Part shown: in pieces, positions 23,932 through 35,100 of the stretch
How positions within the stretch are numbered: the stretch's first letter is position 1
How the letters are laid out: the number at the start of each line of letters is the position of its first letter
NCBI GenBank assembly: GCA_013396995.1
Contig: VWZP01002402.1
Span: forward strand, 71,833 to 135,832
Direction of reading: 5' to 3'
Origin: Dicaeum eximium
Taxonomy: Eukaryota; Chordata; Aves; Passeriformes; Dicaeidae
DNA length: 64,000 bases
Program-made: the position numbers and the translations under genes
Notes under the pieces: model-generated
What the model saw: the letters and a program-made list of their open reading frames with translations, nothing else
Databases searched by the model: none
Told to the model about the DNA's origin: nothing

Positions 23932-26900
23932 CTGCAAAAACAAACCCAAGTATCTCAAGTTACATGGGAAAAGCAATGGTTATTAGGCATGCAGTATGCT
24001 AATGAGATTCTGACAGGCACAAAAGCTTCAGTGTCTGCAGAGACAATGCTCAGGATGGCAGGTGAGGGCTGTGAACACAGAGCTACCACCCCAATAGTGA
24101 GGTGTCTGCCCTCAGATGCCATGCAAAGAGTATGCCAAGTTGAAGTGTTCCCCCATGACATCTCTAAGCTCAGGCAGTATCACAGGAACACCACAGCTGA
24201 TGCCTAAGCAGGTACTGAAGCAACAAATGTCATGCTGCAGATGAAGTTGTACAGGTCTTCAAAAGATGTTGTTTTTCAGAGGCTGCAGGTTCCAAAATCT
24301 CAGTAGAAGTATTTTCTACAGCCACAGGTACCCTTAGTACCACGTGAGGGGAATTGCTTTACAAACACAATGCTTCACCTGCTTCATAAGTACACACACA
24401 AGCTTTTTTCTACCAAACTACAAGGAAGATGAGTTAGAACTCTTGTTTTGTGACATATTACCAGACCAAGAAGATAAAAACATGTTTCTCTTGGAGCACA
24501 CAGAGGTCTCACCTGCATTGCTTCGCTGATCTGTCTGGATGCCACTTCTGTCGCCTGCTTCAGATCTGCGATGTAAGCATCTACAGACAAACACAGCCCA
24601 AATCAACTTCTGAAACATAACTCTTTCCCCCATTACTCATGATCAGAGAATGGACAGAAAACCAGTAAATCCTGTAAATACTGTATTATACAGCAGCTAT
24701 ATAGCAGTAAATCCTGTATATACAGTATTTATATACAGTATACACAGTATACGTATATATTTATATACAGTAACCCTGTATAAAACCTAAGCCTGCAGCT
24801 CATCCCTTTCACTGCAACACTGAGGATGACAGCTGGCATGGTCTATCTTACTAGTATTACTCTTTATCACTCAAATTGCAGTAGAGGTTAGCAGTCTCAA
24901 CTACAGAAAGCCCCTAAGTTCTTAACTAGAAAACACAAAGCCAGTATTTGAAATAAGAGAACAGTTGTAAAGAAATAATTGCACAAAAAGATTTGTTTTC
25001 AAAACTTTTAAGGTCATATTACATTTGATATAAACCACACAGAACACAGATAATAAACACCACTGTGGAGAACATGAGATTTAGAAAACCCATTTTAAGG
25101 AGGGCAAATACATCATCCTATATCTCTGATCAGTTGGCTTTTACAATAAAGGCTACTTTTTTTTTTCTTCTGGCTTAACTTACCAAGCATTAACACCAAA
25201 AAGAACCAAGCATAAATAACATGAACTGCATTAATTCTGCTGTGCTAATAAGGAAAGAAAAAAACCCCCAGCTTTCAGGAATATTGAAGCAGGCAGCAGG
25301 TGCAGAACACCAGGGGGAATAAAGCATATATTTGATTGTAGTAGCAATATTATTAGATCACCAATACTTTAATTCTGTATTCAAGAGTTAAACTCTAGGC
25401 TATTATGAAACTGTTTTGCATGTTCTCCATCCACAAAACTTAAAATGACCAGACTAGCATGCTTCTGGGAAGTAAGGAGTCTCTCCTCCACTACTGTTAG
25501 TTTTCTGTAGGGTTTCACCAGTGCCTGCAGTAGGACACAGTGTCAGGTGGTGCACACACCCCTAAACTCTGTCAGGGTTAAACACAGCATTCTGCTTTGA
25601 AGTCAGTCTTATTAGTGCTGCTGAAGGTATCTTGAAATCAGTTACTGCATTCTAGCTCAGGGCTACAGTGATTCCCTGCTGAAACGTGGTAACCACCAAG
25701 AGATGGTGCTTGTTGAGCTGTCCATGTGTCCAACGTGCTGGTCAGAGCTGGTTCAGGAACACATGATCCCTACATGAACATGGACACTAAAGTGCACCAT
25801 CATTCAGTTTGAAGAACTGGCAATCCAGAAGCAACCTCTTTAAACCCATCACAGAGCCCTAGGGAAGGGCATTCTCTATAAGGATATGTCTACAATGAAG
25901 CATTTTTTCAATAAAGTATTAGGATGAGGAGGCTGGTGACCTTATGAGATGGTAACGATGGAGTTAAGTAAAAGTAGGAATAATTATTTGGATCATTGTA
26001 CAGATGGACTGATACACAGTCAAATGAAGTTTGACTGCAAGAGTTTGGCTTGACATAGATGGCATTATATTCCTCAGTGTTCAAGGCTTTCCAAAACATA
26101 GGGAAATGAAACAAGGAAATGAAAGGTATTGAGTAATCGAAACATTTTTGGTTTCTGGCCACTGTACTTGCTAAACTGGGATACATAAACTTCCCAAAGA
26201 CTACATAATACCAACATTCTCCATAAACTCCATGATCCCTGCTACAACTTTGCTGTTACCAAACCCAGAACCACAGTATCATAATGCAAGCTGCTACTAA
26301 CTTGCAAGTAGTTGATTGACATCAGAAAAGCCTGGATTTGGGCACTAGAAACCAAAAGGAACTCAGATATAAAGTGACCACTGTCCTGCTCCTACTGGCT
26401 GCTTTGCTGCACAGGCTGGCACTGCTGAAGACATGTCTCCCATCTACAAAGAGGAAATTATGTTTAGAATGAAGTCAGATCAGCAGGGTGAGAACTGGAA
26501 GATTCAGCCCAGCTCCTCAAACTCTGAGTACCACTGCTCGTTACATCATGTGCACCAATTCATGGTGAGGGCTCTCACTTTACAAATTATAACTGCACTG
26601 CTGAATTCTGTCATTTCTCAATAATTAACAACAGGCAATACAAAACTTCCCATTTATTAAGGCCAGCCTCAAAAGAGCACATCCCAATCATCCACTGCAA
26701 AATCCACCAACTTGTTCCAAGGAGTTCCAAGGCATCTTTCCAAAGCATGCAGCAAACTTAGAATGTTATTTGCAGCTCTGTTCCTTCATCAACCCTCACA
26801 AGTGACACAGGCAGGATGAAATCCATGTCCTACTTGGCAACTCAGGAGAGTCAGCACTGCCACCACTGAGTCCTACACAACAGCTTTCAACTCCCTGAAG

Positions 26901-29900
26901 GAACTGACTGATTAGGAAGAGAGGCTGAAGCACTTCTAGTACTTGTGTAAAAGGAACACAAGAACAGACAAAGTATAATGTCAGTGATCCATGCAGTTCC
27001 CCATCTGCCTCCACCAGTGATGAAGGAAAGAAGTAAGGAAGCCTTCTGGGGGCAGCTGTATGACAATTTCTCCCCAATACACACACAGAGGCCTTTGCCA
27101 GCTTTCTGCCTTCAAGTACAGTGCCTAACTGCAGGCAGCACTCAGAGCAAGAGAAATGGACACGGTAAAACTTAGGCAGCAATACATTCACTTATGACAA
27201 ACTTATAGCTTTTTAGTTAATTTATAAACAGCCAATTTAAAACAAGCTTAAAAGAAAAAAAACTCCTTAAACATTTACAGCCAGTAAGTGAGGTAGTGTT
27301 TCCTCAGTACAGCTGCCCTCCCCACAAAATCTTTACCTTGAGAAGGCTGAGGTCTTATCTCTGCTGGTTTTACCACAGGCTGGTAGAGCTTCTATATATT
27401 CCAAAAAAAAAAAAAAANATTGTGAAATATCCCCTTGGTTTAACAGATATCTAATATATCTAATATACATATAGCAGTCAGAACAATGGAGATGGTGGTA
27501 GAATTATTTGGGTCAAGAATGTATTAGAGGTACAGATTATGGACACTTAGTTACTGAAAAGTGTTCTGGTTAACACAGTTACACTCACTGAAAACACATC
27601 CCCAGAATCTGCTTTAGTTTGCAGACTTCTAATTATTAAAGCATGAGAACTGACATCCAGGCATTTTGGAAGAAGCATTGCCACCTGCTGCATGACTGAG
27701 GGAAAAGAGCTGCTCGAGCTGCTCAGGAGCCAGTCACAGAACCAGCATGCTTCCACAGAGCCACAAACTCCAACAAAGGGTACATCAAGACAAAAAGCTA
27801 AGAAAAGGAAAAGTACTTAAAGAGTTACACTCTAGCCCTGCAATTACTTATACAGAACTAAGAACACTCTGCTTCACAAACTGTGAGTCTTGTGACCTTA
27901 CATCAGTTAACTGAGATATGAAGTAAAAATAATAACTGAATACAATCCATACATTACATTACATTAAAGGTGGAATTAGAAGCAGCTAACAGGGAAGAAG
28001 GAAACAAAGCAAGGCCAAGGGAACAGAAGTTAGAACATCTGCAAATTAGTGTTCTCCACTTCAGGAGCTGTCCCTCAACCTTCTTCAAGCAAAAGCAAGT
28101 AGGGGAAAGCTAATTATTCCTTGCTGTAGTTTTGCCAGAGAAATTTTTTCACAGTTCACTGTGAAACTTCTCACCAACTTTGCAGTAACAGCTCCAAGCA
28201 GGAGAACAAACGTGGCTTGCATTAGCCTCAAACTCTACAGAACATACTGACTGAAAACCAACAGGATGACCTCTTGCTTTGGCAGCTACAAGGAGATCAC
28301 CACAATAAATGAATGGTTCTCTCCAGATAAACCACACCTTCATGGCTGCTCTTTATGCCTCAGAAAGCATCACACAATTAGCTATGGTAATGAAAGAGCA
28401 CAAGAAATCCTCAACCAAAACCAAAGAAATCACTGGTACCTTTGCAGAAATAGCTGATAGATGAAAAATAAGGACCATTTACAGATATAAACTAAGCTTT
28501 CCATATTTCTTACACATATTTTTACATATTCTTACAGGGATAAACTAAACTTTTGCAGACGATTTTAATTAAAATAATAATCTAGTTGTGGTGGTGTAAA
28601 CTCTGAAGAAATCAGGAAGATAAAAAAAGTAGCATGAGAGGCATTCCAAATAACTAATCCACTGTGGGACTCAGGTAGCAGAAAGATTAAAAGGTCTTGT
28701 TAAATCTTGGTGTTATGCAATAGCATATTTTATTTTAGTTGATTTTGTTTCTTTGTTTGTTTTACATACTTGATCTACTGACAAAATGGAGAGTTCACAA
28801 AAGGCAATATATGTTAGGAAATACCTCAGGTGTAAGACAAAAGTGTATCCGTGCACTTCTCTTTACTGTAAATCATCTCTGCCTGGCTAACCCAGAGAAT
28901 TAACATTTGCCAGTTTTAGTCCTCAGAAATGCAATGCAGGCTCCCACACAACTTTCTAAAAAAATCCCTGTCTTCTTTAGTATAGAACAGCTGAAATTGG
29001 AAAGGATCTCTAATCACCCTCCTGAAAGCTGGGCCAACTAGGGCAGGTTGCTCAGAGCCTCATCCAGTCAACTTTTGAGTATTTCCCTGAATCTCTCCAA
29101 GCATGGAGATTCCACAGTTTAATGGGGCAGCTTGTGCCAGTGTTTGACTCTGCCTCAGCCTCTTGTTTTTTGCCAAAGGAATCCTAATTAATCAGGAGGT
29201 AAGCAAAAGGTAGGCCTACCATAACTTCAGGGAAGAAATCTAGCATCTGAGGACACAACTGGGTTGTTTAATGCCAGTAATTACTTTACACTGTGTGTCA
29301 AAAATCCCACAGAATTTCCTGTGCTGATTCATTAATCCACACTGTCTTCTTTTTCATGCTTTACTGAAAGTCATTACTTGATGTAGTTACTAGCTCCAAA
29401 AAGTGTTTAGGAAGTCACTGACATTTTTTTAAGTCATACACTGCACGTGATACTATCTATCTGTATGTAGTGTAACATTTAGTACCTCCAGCAGGCCCTG
29501 GGCAAGGACTTGAGGAACTCAGAAGATAAATAGGTGCCTACTGGTTTATAAATCCTGAGTCGCCAGGCTGAAGCAATCTGCTCCAGTTACTTCATGCCAC
29601 AGACCCAATTCTGACACAGTCACAATGCTTTGTAGCAACACTTAGCAGTTACATAGTAAACTTACTAAGTTTAACCCCTTTAGTTACTGCAGAACCAGTT
29701 AATGAAAAAAAGCAATTTCATTTCATGATAAAGAATCAAAATCAACCATGGGAAGGCACTTAAAGGTCAACACTGGATGACTGATTTCTTAATGCAAAGG
29801 TTTTCTGAAAGCCTTAGGTTACTCACCAACATCTCTTGCTCTGCTTTCATGGTTTGGATAGCATGCACCAGGATCTTTTTAGGCCACTGTTTACGCCTGG

Positions 29901-31999
29901 TTGCTGTCTCTACTATTAATTCATCAAACTGATCCTCCAGAACTTTAGTACTGGAATCTGAAAGTGACAAACACACATAGTTACTGTGGAATCTTCAGAC
30001 CTTTTTTTTTTGAGACAAACTTATCAAGAAAAAGAAGCTTTAGATCTCAAATTTTAAAAATCATGCACGATTATTAAGAGAGATAAATGTATGTCTTCAA
30101 TCTCCTTGCTAAGGCAGTATAGAGATTGGAGCATAACTTGATGTTGGCCAGTTATTTTTAACTAAATGATCTGGGGGGGAGGGAGGCAGAGAATCATCCA
30201 GGGAAAAAAATGAAAAATGTATTTCCCTGTGAACTCTGAATCTGTGAGGAAAGTCTTATGAAGCAATGGCTATCTTTTAAGGAGAAAAATGGATTATCTA
30301 TGTGATTTACAAGCATTAAAGAAACTCCAACTGTACAAACAGTAGCTGGAAGCCTAACTGATTTTATATCACACAGAGCACAAATAAACAGTTTAACATT
30401 TAAATTCACTCTTCCCACTAATGTGTTGAGTATAACTTGCAAGCCATGCAACGTTTTCAATCCAGTGGTAAAGAATGGATTTTGAGCACCCTCTCTGGGT
30501 CACTCCGTGCAGAATCAAGTGATTGCAAAACTCAGAAAGGAAAAGTCAAGGTTTTACTAGTCTGTGGGGGTTTGTTTTGGTCGTTTGTTTTAAGATCACC
30601 ACAAAGCCATTTAAATAAAGACAGGAAAGACTTAAGCCACTGGCCAACATAAACATGAAAGACACAAAATGCCAGATCTCTTGGTGCCTCAAACTGGATC
30701 GGAGGTAAGCACATGAGTAAATCTATATCAAATTAAAAAGCACAATATACTCCTTACACGTGCTTTGTGCCAGCTGTGAGCAGATGACAGTGTCTCAGTT
30801 TTGTATCATACATTGTGAGATCAGTATCTCTTTGTAGTCAAAGTAGCTGGAATTTTATCATTCTAGAACTACAACTGCAGACACTTCACAGAATCAGAGA
30901 ACAGTCTGGGTCGGAAGGGGCCTTTAAAGGTAATCTGGTCCAAGCTCCCCTGCAATGAGCATTTTCAACTAGATCACACTGCTCAGAGCTTCCTAACCAA
31001 AAAACAGTTCAATGTTTTTGGTTCAACAGCTCCATACTTATCTCAAAATATCTGTATTTTCAGCTCCATGTAACTGCAAAAAAAGCATTAAGCTGGAGGC
31101 AAAGGGCTCCTAATGCCAACACAGGTGAGTGAATGAACCGCACTGAAATTTTCTTTGGACACCAAATTACCAAGAATCTCCACTACTATTATTCAAAAGA
31201 CAGTAATTATAAATACGTTGTTTCTATTACATATATTTATATAGCCATAATTTTCCAACAGTTAAGCTGTATATTAAATAGCAACAACAGACAGTCTCCT
31301 AGGGTCTTTTGATAGTTCTTGGTCACTGCCCTCAACACTCAGGCTGGAAGTGCCCTCCAGAGCCTCCTGCTCACAGCAGGGTCACGGCCCATTTTAAAAC
31401 AGGTTGCTAAGAACACTTTTGTTCGGATGGTTTTTGGAAGCCTCCAGTGCTGGAGACAAGCTCTGGGCAGCCTTCTCCAATGCTCTGCTATCCTAAGAAT
31501 GAGTTTTCACTTCCTTACATCAAGTCAGAACCTCCCCTTTCAATCGGACCCTTTCTACCTCAGGGCAAAATCAAACCAAACCAAAACAAACCCACCCAGC
31601 AGGAAGCGAATGGAAACCGCCGCCTACCGCTCTGCAGCCGGGAGTCATCGGGGGCCTCCTCCCAGGGCTGCCCGTTAATGGTGACGTTCTCCCGCACGGC
31701 CGTCTCGAAGTTCTGCAAGGAACGGCACAGACTGAGAATCCATCCATCGATGCCTCCATCCGTGAATCCATCCACCCTCCCGCAGGAAAAGCCCGTCCCG
31801 CCTCACCGCCCTGCCCGGGGCCCACCCCGGGTAAGCCGCCCTCTCCGCCCGGGTGCCGGCACAGGACGCTCCCGCTCCCCGCTCACCCAGAGCGCGTCTG
31901 CCTCGGCGGCGGCCCCGCCGGGCTGTCCCTGCGCCAGGGCCCGCACGAAGGGCGCGCACAGCTCCAGCACCGCGCCCAGCCCGCGCCGCGAGCAGCAGC
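23653..31999 (-). CDS. NSL1: NSL1, MIS12 kinetochore complex subunit (gene span, 5' end lost in gap)
   Basis: NSL1 is a coiled-coil subunit of the MIS12 complex (with MIS12, DSN1 and PMF1), which links inner-kinetochore CENP-C to the NDC80 complex and KNL1. Six coding exons join without phase conflict: 31887-31999 (partial), 31628-31712, 29827-29957, 27337-27391, 24513-24580 and 23653-23931. They give about 242 visible residues against 281 in human. Conserved blocks are the LELCAPFVRAL helix, KVLEDQFDELIVETATRRKQ, the SEAMQSIPALIEKAEGFSQ coiled coil, and a basic tail ending YPLRRRKITLSA. About 40 N-terminal residues lie in or beyond the 32000-32037 gap. The human PVIHL docking motif is replaced by PTLEL. 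Confidence 0.94.
24513..24580 (-). CDS. NSL1: NSL1 coding exon 5
   Basis: Acceptor tttgtctgtag, donor CAG|gtgaga. It encodes AYIADLKQATEVASRQISEA plus MQ, after completing an Asp codon with the last base of exon 4. Confidence 0.92.
24660..24785. repeat. AT-rich short-repeat cluster in NSL1 intron 5/4 region
   Basis: Imperfect repeats of GTAAATCCTGTA and TATATACAGTA, many of them self-complementary. The cluster lies just upstream of exon 5 in NSL1 intron 4. Confidence 0.7.
27337..27391 (-). CDS. NSL1: NSL1 coding exon 4
   Basis: A 55-base exon. Acceptor ggaatatatag, donor TCAAG|gtaaag. It encodes KLYQPVVKPAEIRPQPSQ, matching the human KQYHPVVHPLD region. The acceptor polypyrimidine tract is the poly(T) run, read as poly(A) at 27403-27417, that ends in an ambiguous base at 27418. 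Confidence 0.88.
28985..29155 (-). repeat. CR1 LINE fragment in NSL1 intron 3
   Basis: On plus it reads GGCAGGTTGCTCAGAGCCTC, then CATCCAGTCAACTTTTGAGT and a 'ccaagcatggagattccaca' context. This is the reverse complement of the CR1 3' region. Confidence 0.7.
29827..29957 (-). CDS. NSL1: NSL1 coding exon 3
   Basis: Acceptor tttgtcactttcag, donor TTG|gtgagt. It encodes SSTKVLEDQFDELIVETATR and continues RKQWPKKILVHAIQTMKAEQ, among the best conserved parts of NSL1. Confidence 0.95.
30886..31025 (-). repeat. CR1 3' end in NSL1 intron 2
   Basis: TCACAGAATCAGAGAACAGT, GGGTCGGAAGGGGCCTTTAA and TCTGGTCCAAGCTCCCCTGC are the reverse complement of a CR1 terminus. The copy is diverged. Confidence 0.7.
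31390..31560 (-). repeat. Degenerate CR1 fragment in NSL1 intron 2
   Basis: CCAGTGCTGGAGACAAGCTC, CTCTGGGCAGCCTTCTCCAA and TGCTCTGCTATCCTAAGAAT follow the reverse-complement CR1 3' pattern. It ends only about 70 bases from NSL1 exon 2. Confidence 0.55.
31628..31712 (-). CDS. NSL1: NSL1 coding exon 2
   Basis: Acceptor ccttgcag, donor GAGCG|gtaggc. It encodes NFETAVRENVTINGQPWEEA and the run to LQS. The last base completes Asp with exon 3. Confidence 0.93.
31887..31999 (-). CDS. NSL1: NSL1 coding exon 1, visible 3' part
   Basis: Encodes GLGAVLELCAPFVRALAQGQ to EADALW, aligning with human RAVTEMLQLCGRFVQKLGDA to RDAQW. It ends at donor TGG|gtgagc, phase 0. The 5' end runs into the N gap, so the start codon is not visible. 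Confidence 0.85.
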
Positions 32000-32037
32000 N
32001 NNNNNNNNNNNNNNNNNNNNNNNNNNNNNNNNNNNNN
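32000..32037. other. Assembly gap (38 N)
   Basis: The N run falls where both the NSL1 start and TATDN3 exon 1 must lie. Those two coding pieces alone need roughly 220 bases, judged from human lengths, so the nominal 38 bases cannot be the true gap size. Confidence 0.99.
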
Positions 32038-32101
32038 CCCTCTGCCCGCGGCCCCGCGGCCCCGCCGGTCTCAGCGGGCCGGGGCTCTCTGTGTGCCGCA
32101 G

Positions 32102-32175
32102 GCGGCCGTGTCGGCGCTGGTGGTGGTGTCGGAGCGGGCGGGCGAGTTCCGGAGCGTCGTGGAGCTGTCCGAGAG
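32102..32175 (+). CDS. TATDN3: TATDN3 coding exon 2
   Basis: Acceptor gtgtgccgcag, donor GAG|gtgcga. It encodes AAVSALVVVSERAGEFRSVV then ELSE, aligning with human ANVVALVAVAEHSGEFEKIM. Phase 0 entry, 2 bases carried over. Confidence 0.88.
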
Positions 32176-35100
32176 GTGCGAGGCCGGCGGGGATCCGGGC
32201 GCCCGCCCGTGGGCATTGGGCATTGACGGGGGATGCGCTGCCCTCCTCAGTCAAGCCGGCCCTTCCTGTCTTTAAACCCGGGCTCTCTGTGGGCTCTTGG
32301 CGTTAAACTCAGGCTCTCTGTGGTCTTTCACACTCTCGCTATCTATTCCGTGCCTAGATTCCCAGGGTTTGTCTTGCCATGCCTGGGAGTTCACCCCGTT
32401 CAAGAGATTTCTCCAGAGGAGCAGCGCAGTGTTACTTTGAAGGTAAAACGCGGCCTCTAAAATATTGCTGGGACTTTTCAGGACAGACGACAGGATGCTC
32501 CGGTCTGCTTGATTTACTTTCAGGTCTGCCCAGTGGTTTTTCTGTGCTCTGTAATGCAGGAGACCCAGTGGGCCAAATCCCAGGCTCTCTCAGCACATCC
32601 ATTTGTCCCTGTTACTCCTGAAAGCAGAACTGTTCACTGGAGTCATCTGGCTGTATTACTGCAGTGAAATGGTCTTGAAAATCCCAAGCGTGCTTTGCTT
32701 ACAGCAAACAGCATGTGCAGATGTTCCTTTGTTAACATGGGAACTGGAAGGCAACTGTTTGTGGCCTTATCCTAAAAATCTCAGGGAGCTGTCTGCAGCC
32801 ATTTAATGTTACTAAGCTATTTATGGGCCTTGTTTTAATTACCTCTGCTGCTACTGTGAAAAGTTGGCTTAGGAGTATTTAGGATAAGGTTTATATATAT
32901 AGAGAGAGAGAGAGTTAGAGAGATAGAATGTGATATGTAATGAAATGGTTATTAAGTAAAGAAGAGAAATCCTTCAGACTTCTAAAATCTGACTGCACAG
33001 CTCACAGTAATGGCAAGTTCTAAAGCATTGAATTTCAGAACAGTGAAGGAAACACCAATTTAATCATACTGCTGGGTTCATAACCCTTTCCTCTTGTAAG
33101 GGCAGTGAGAGTTACATCTTTTATTCTTGCAGGATCTGGATGCTGCATTGCCTCTTATAGAACTTTACAAAGACAAATTGGTGGGGATTGGAGAAGTAAG
33201 TGGAATTCCGTGACTTGTTTAAATCTCTCTAGCAGCAGCTGTCACTGGAATTACAAAAACTGAGTCGGTGATTGTTTTTCTGTATGTGATAAGAATTGCT
33301 ATCAGCCTGAACAAGCACTAAGTCTGATTGGTAGTTCTCTTAATGTGCTTTCCCTTATAGATTGATTCCTTCTTTTCCTTTGTTATTGCTGTTAGAAAGT
33401 AGATGGAATTTATGCTGCTGGAGTCATTGGAAGATTACATACTTATGCTCTCTCATGTTATACCCAAAGGCAGATCCTTCCTGCCTTTTTCTCTGACAAG
33501 TTAGGCTGAGCTGTAATTTCAATAAACCACACTGACTTGTGCAGTTCTTTTTTTTAATCTTTCATCTATCTGTATCCATCTGTTGTCTCCTGTCTTACAT
33601 TTGTTTATAAATGAATTGAGGCTTTAGGATGCAGTCTGCCTCTATTTGTGTGTTAGTAACAGAGGGACTTACATCTGGTTCTGCACTGGCTACAGAAAAA
33701 GAAGGTTTTGGCAGAGTTTTGTAGCTAAATTTGCCATGTTGTACTGTATATGGAGAACTTCTCTTCATCTAACTGGGAATGGGACTGCTTTGACAAACTA
33801 AATTTTGCCTGAACATTTTTAGATTAAAAAAGTATAGAATTAATGGGTAATTTTTGCTAGAGATTGGACTAAAGCTATGGGTTCAGGTCAGAAATTTTAC
33901 TTATACTGGAGATCCATATTTGAGACTTAATCTGATATAGTATTCAATAGAATATAACCCCCCAGAAAACCAGTTACAGACTAAAATGTTAAATACCCTT
34001 GTTAGTAGCTGTCTGCCCACAAATGCTTTCATAGTTTAAAAGCTTATGGATGAGAATGCATTCTTTGTTTGAGTTAAGCTGCAGCTGAGCTCATTTTAAG
34101 TGCAGTCTCTAGTATACACATTTTGAAATGCTTTGCAGTTTTGAAGCACATTATGCCTTTGTATTGTAATGTCTAATTACAGTTTTGTTAAGTGTTAGGT
34201 CTGTAAAACTTTTCCCTTCTTTTCTTGTACTGTAGGTTGGACTGGATTTCACTCCCAGATTTGTCGGCACCGATGAACAGAAGGAAGGACAAAGACAGGT
34301 TTTGATCAAGCAGATTGAGCTGGCAAGAAGACTGGATTTGCCATTGTAGGTGTTGTTTATACCAGAAGGAGAATTTGCCAGGTCTCAGTAATGTGTCAAA
34401 ATACTTCCCAGGATTTATGGTTAATAAGTGACCACAGAACTTTTCTTAGATGGATTAAACTGGCATAAGTGTCCTGTCAGTCTCCAGTTTGAGATTTAAT
34501 TATAGAATTTTCCTTATGTGTGCACTTCTTTACAGACATCTGATGTGTCCTGTCCATTCTATGTTGTTCCTATATCTTCACTACACCTGAAAGGATTCAT
34601 ATATACATCCCTAGGGTTTTTTCTTGATAAAAGTTGTAATACAGATTAATTATTTTCATCCCAAGATACTGTTAGTTTGTTTGTATTTGCAAAAAAAAGG
34701 TATTTGGCTAAATTTCCTAATGCTGGGCCTCTCCTTGCTGTGCAGAAATGTTCATTCCCGCTCAGCTGGAAGACCAACCATTAATCTCTTGAAGGAACAA
34801 GGTATGCTTTTAATGCATTTCCTGTGCCATGGCTTTTGCCAACAGGATTTCTCCAGTTGTGCTGTGTCCTCACATCAGTTTGTGTGTATTTAACTCGGGA
34901 GCAATAGAGCAGAGTTCCTGTGTTAATCCTGTATGGGACATGCTGGCATGGCAGCCCTGCTGTAACCCTGCTGATGATGTGGTTTGCTTTGTTCCTCCAA
35001 GGTGCTACCAAGGTGTTGCTCCATGCCTTTGATGGGAAGCCCTCTGTAGCCATGGAAGGGGTGAAAGCTGGATACTACTTCTCCATTCCTTCTTCCATTA

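Larger units (their letters stand above)
31590..32220. promoter_or_regulatory. Shared GC-rich NSL1/TATDN3 head-to-head promoter region
   Basis: CpG-dense sequence spanning NSL1 exons 1-2 (minus) and TATDN3 exon 2 (plus). The two genes diverge here, so a bidirectional promoter is implied, but its core lies in the gap at 32000-32037. Confidence 0.7.

Noticed and set aside
24660..24785. Possible hairpin RNA gene in the AT palindromic repeat
   Set aside because: The self-complementarity comes from TATATACAGTA-type simple repeats with no stable unique stem-loop.
31447..32226. 259-codon plus-strand frame crossing the N run
   Set aside because: It reads through NSL1 exons 1-2 antisense, the gap and TATDN3 exon 2 in the wrong frame.
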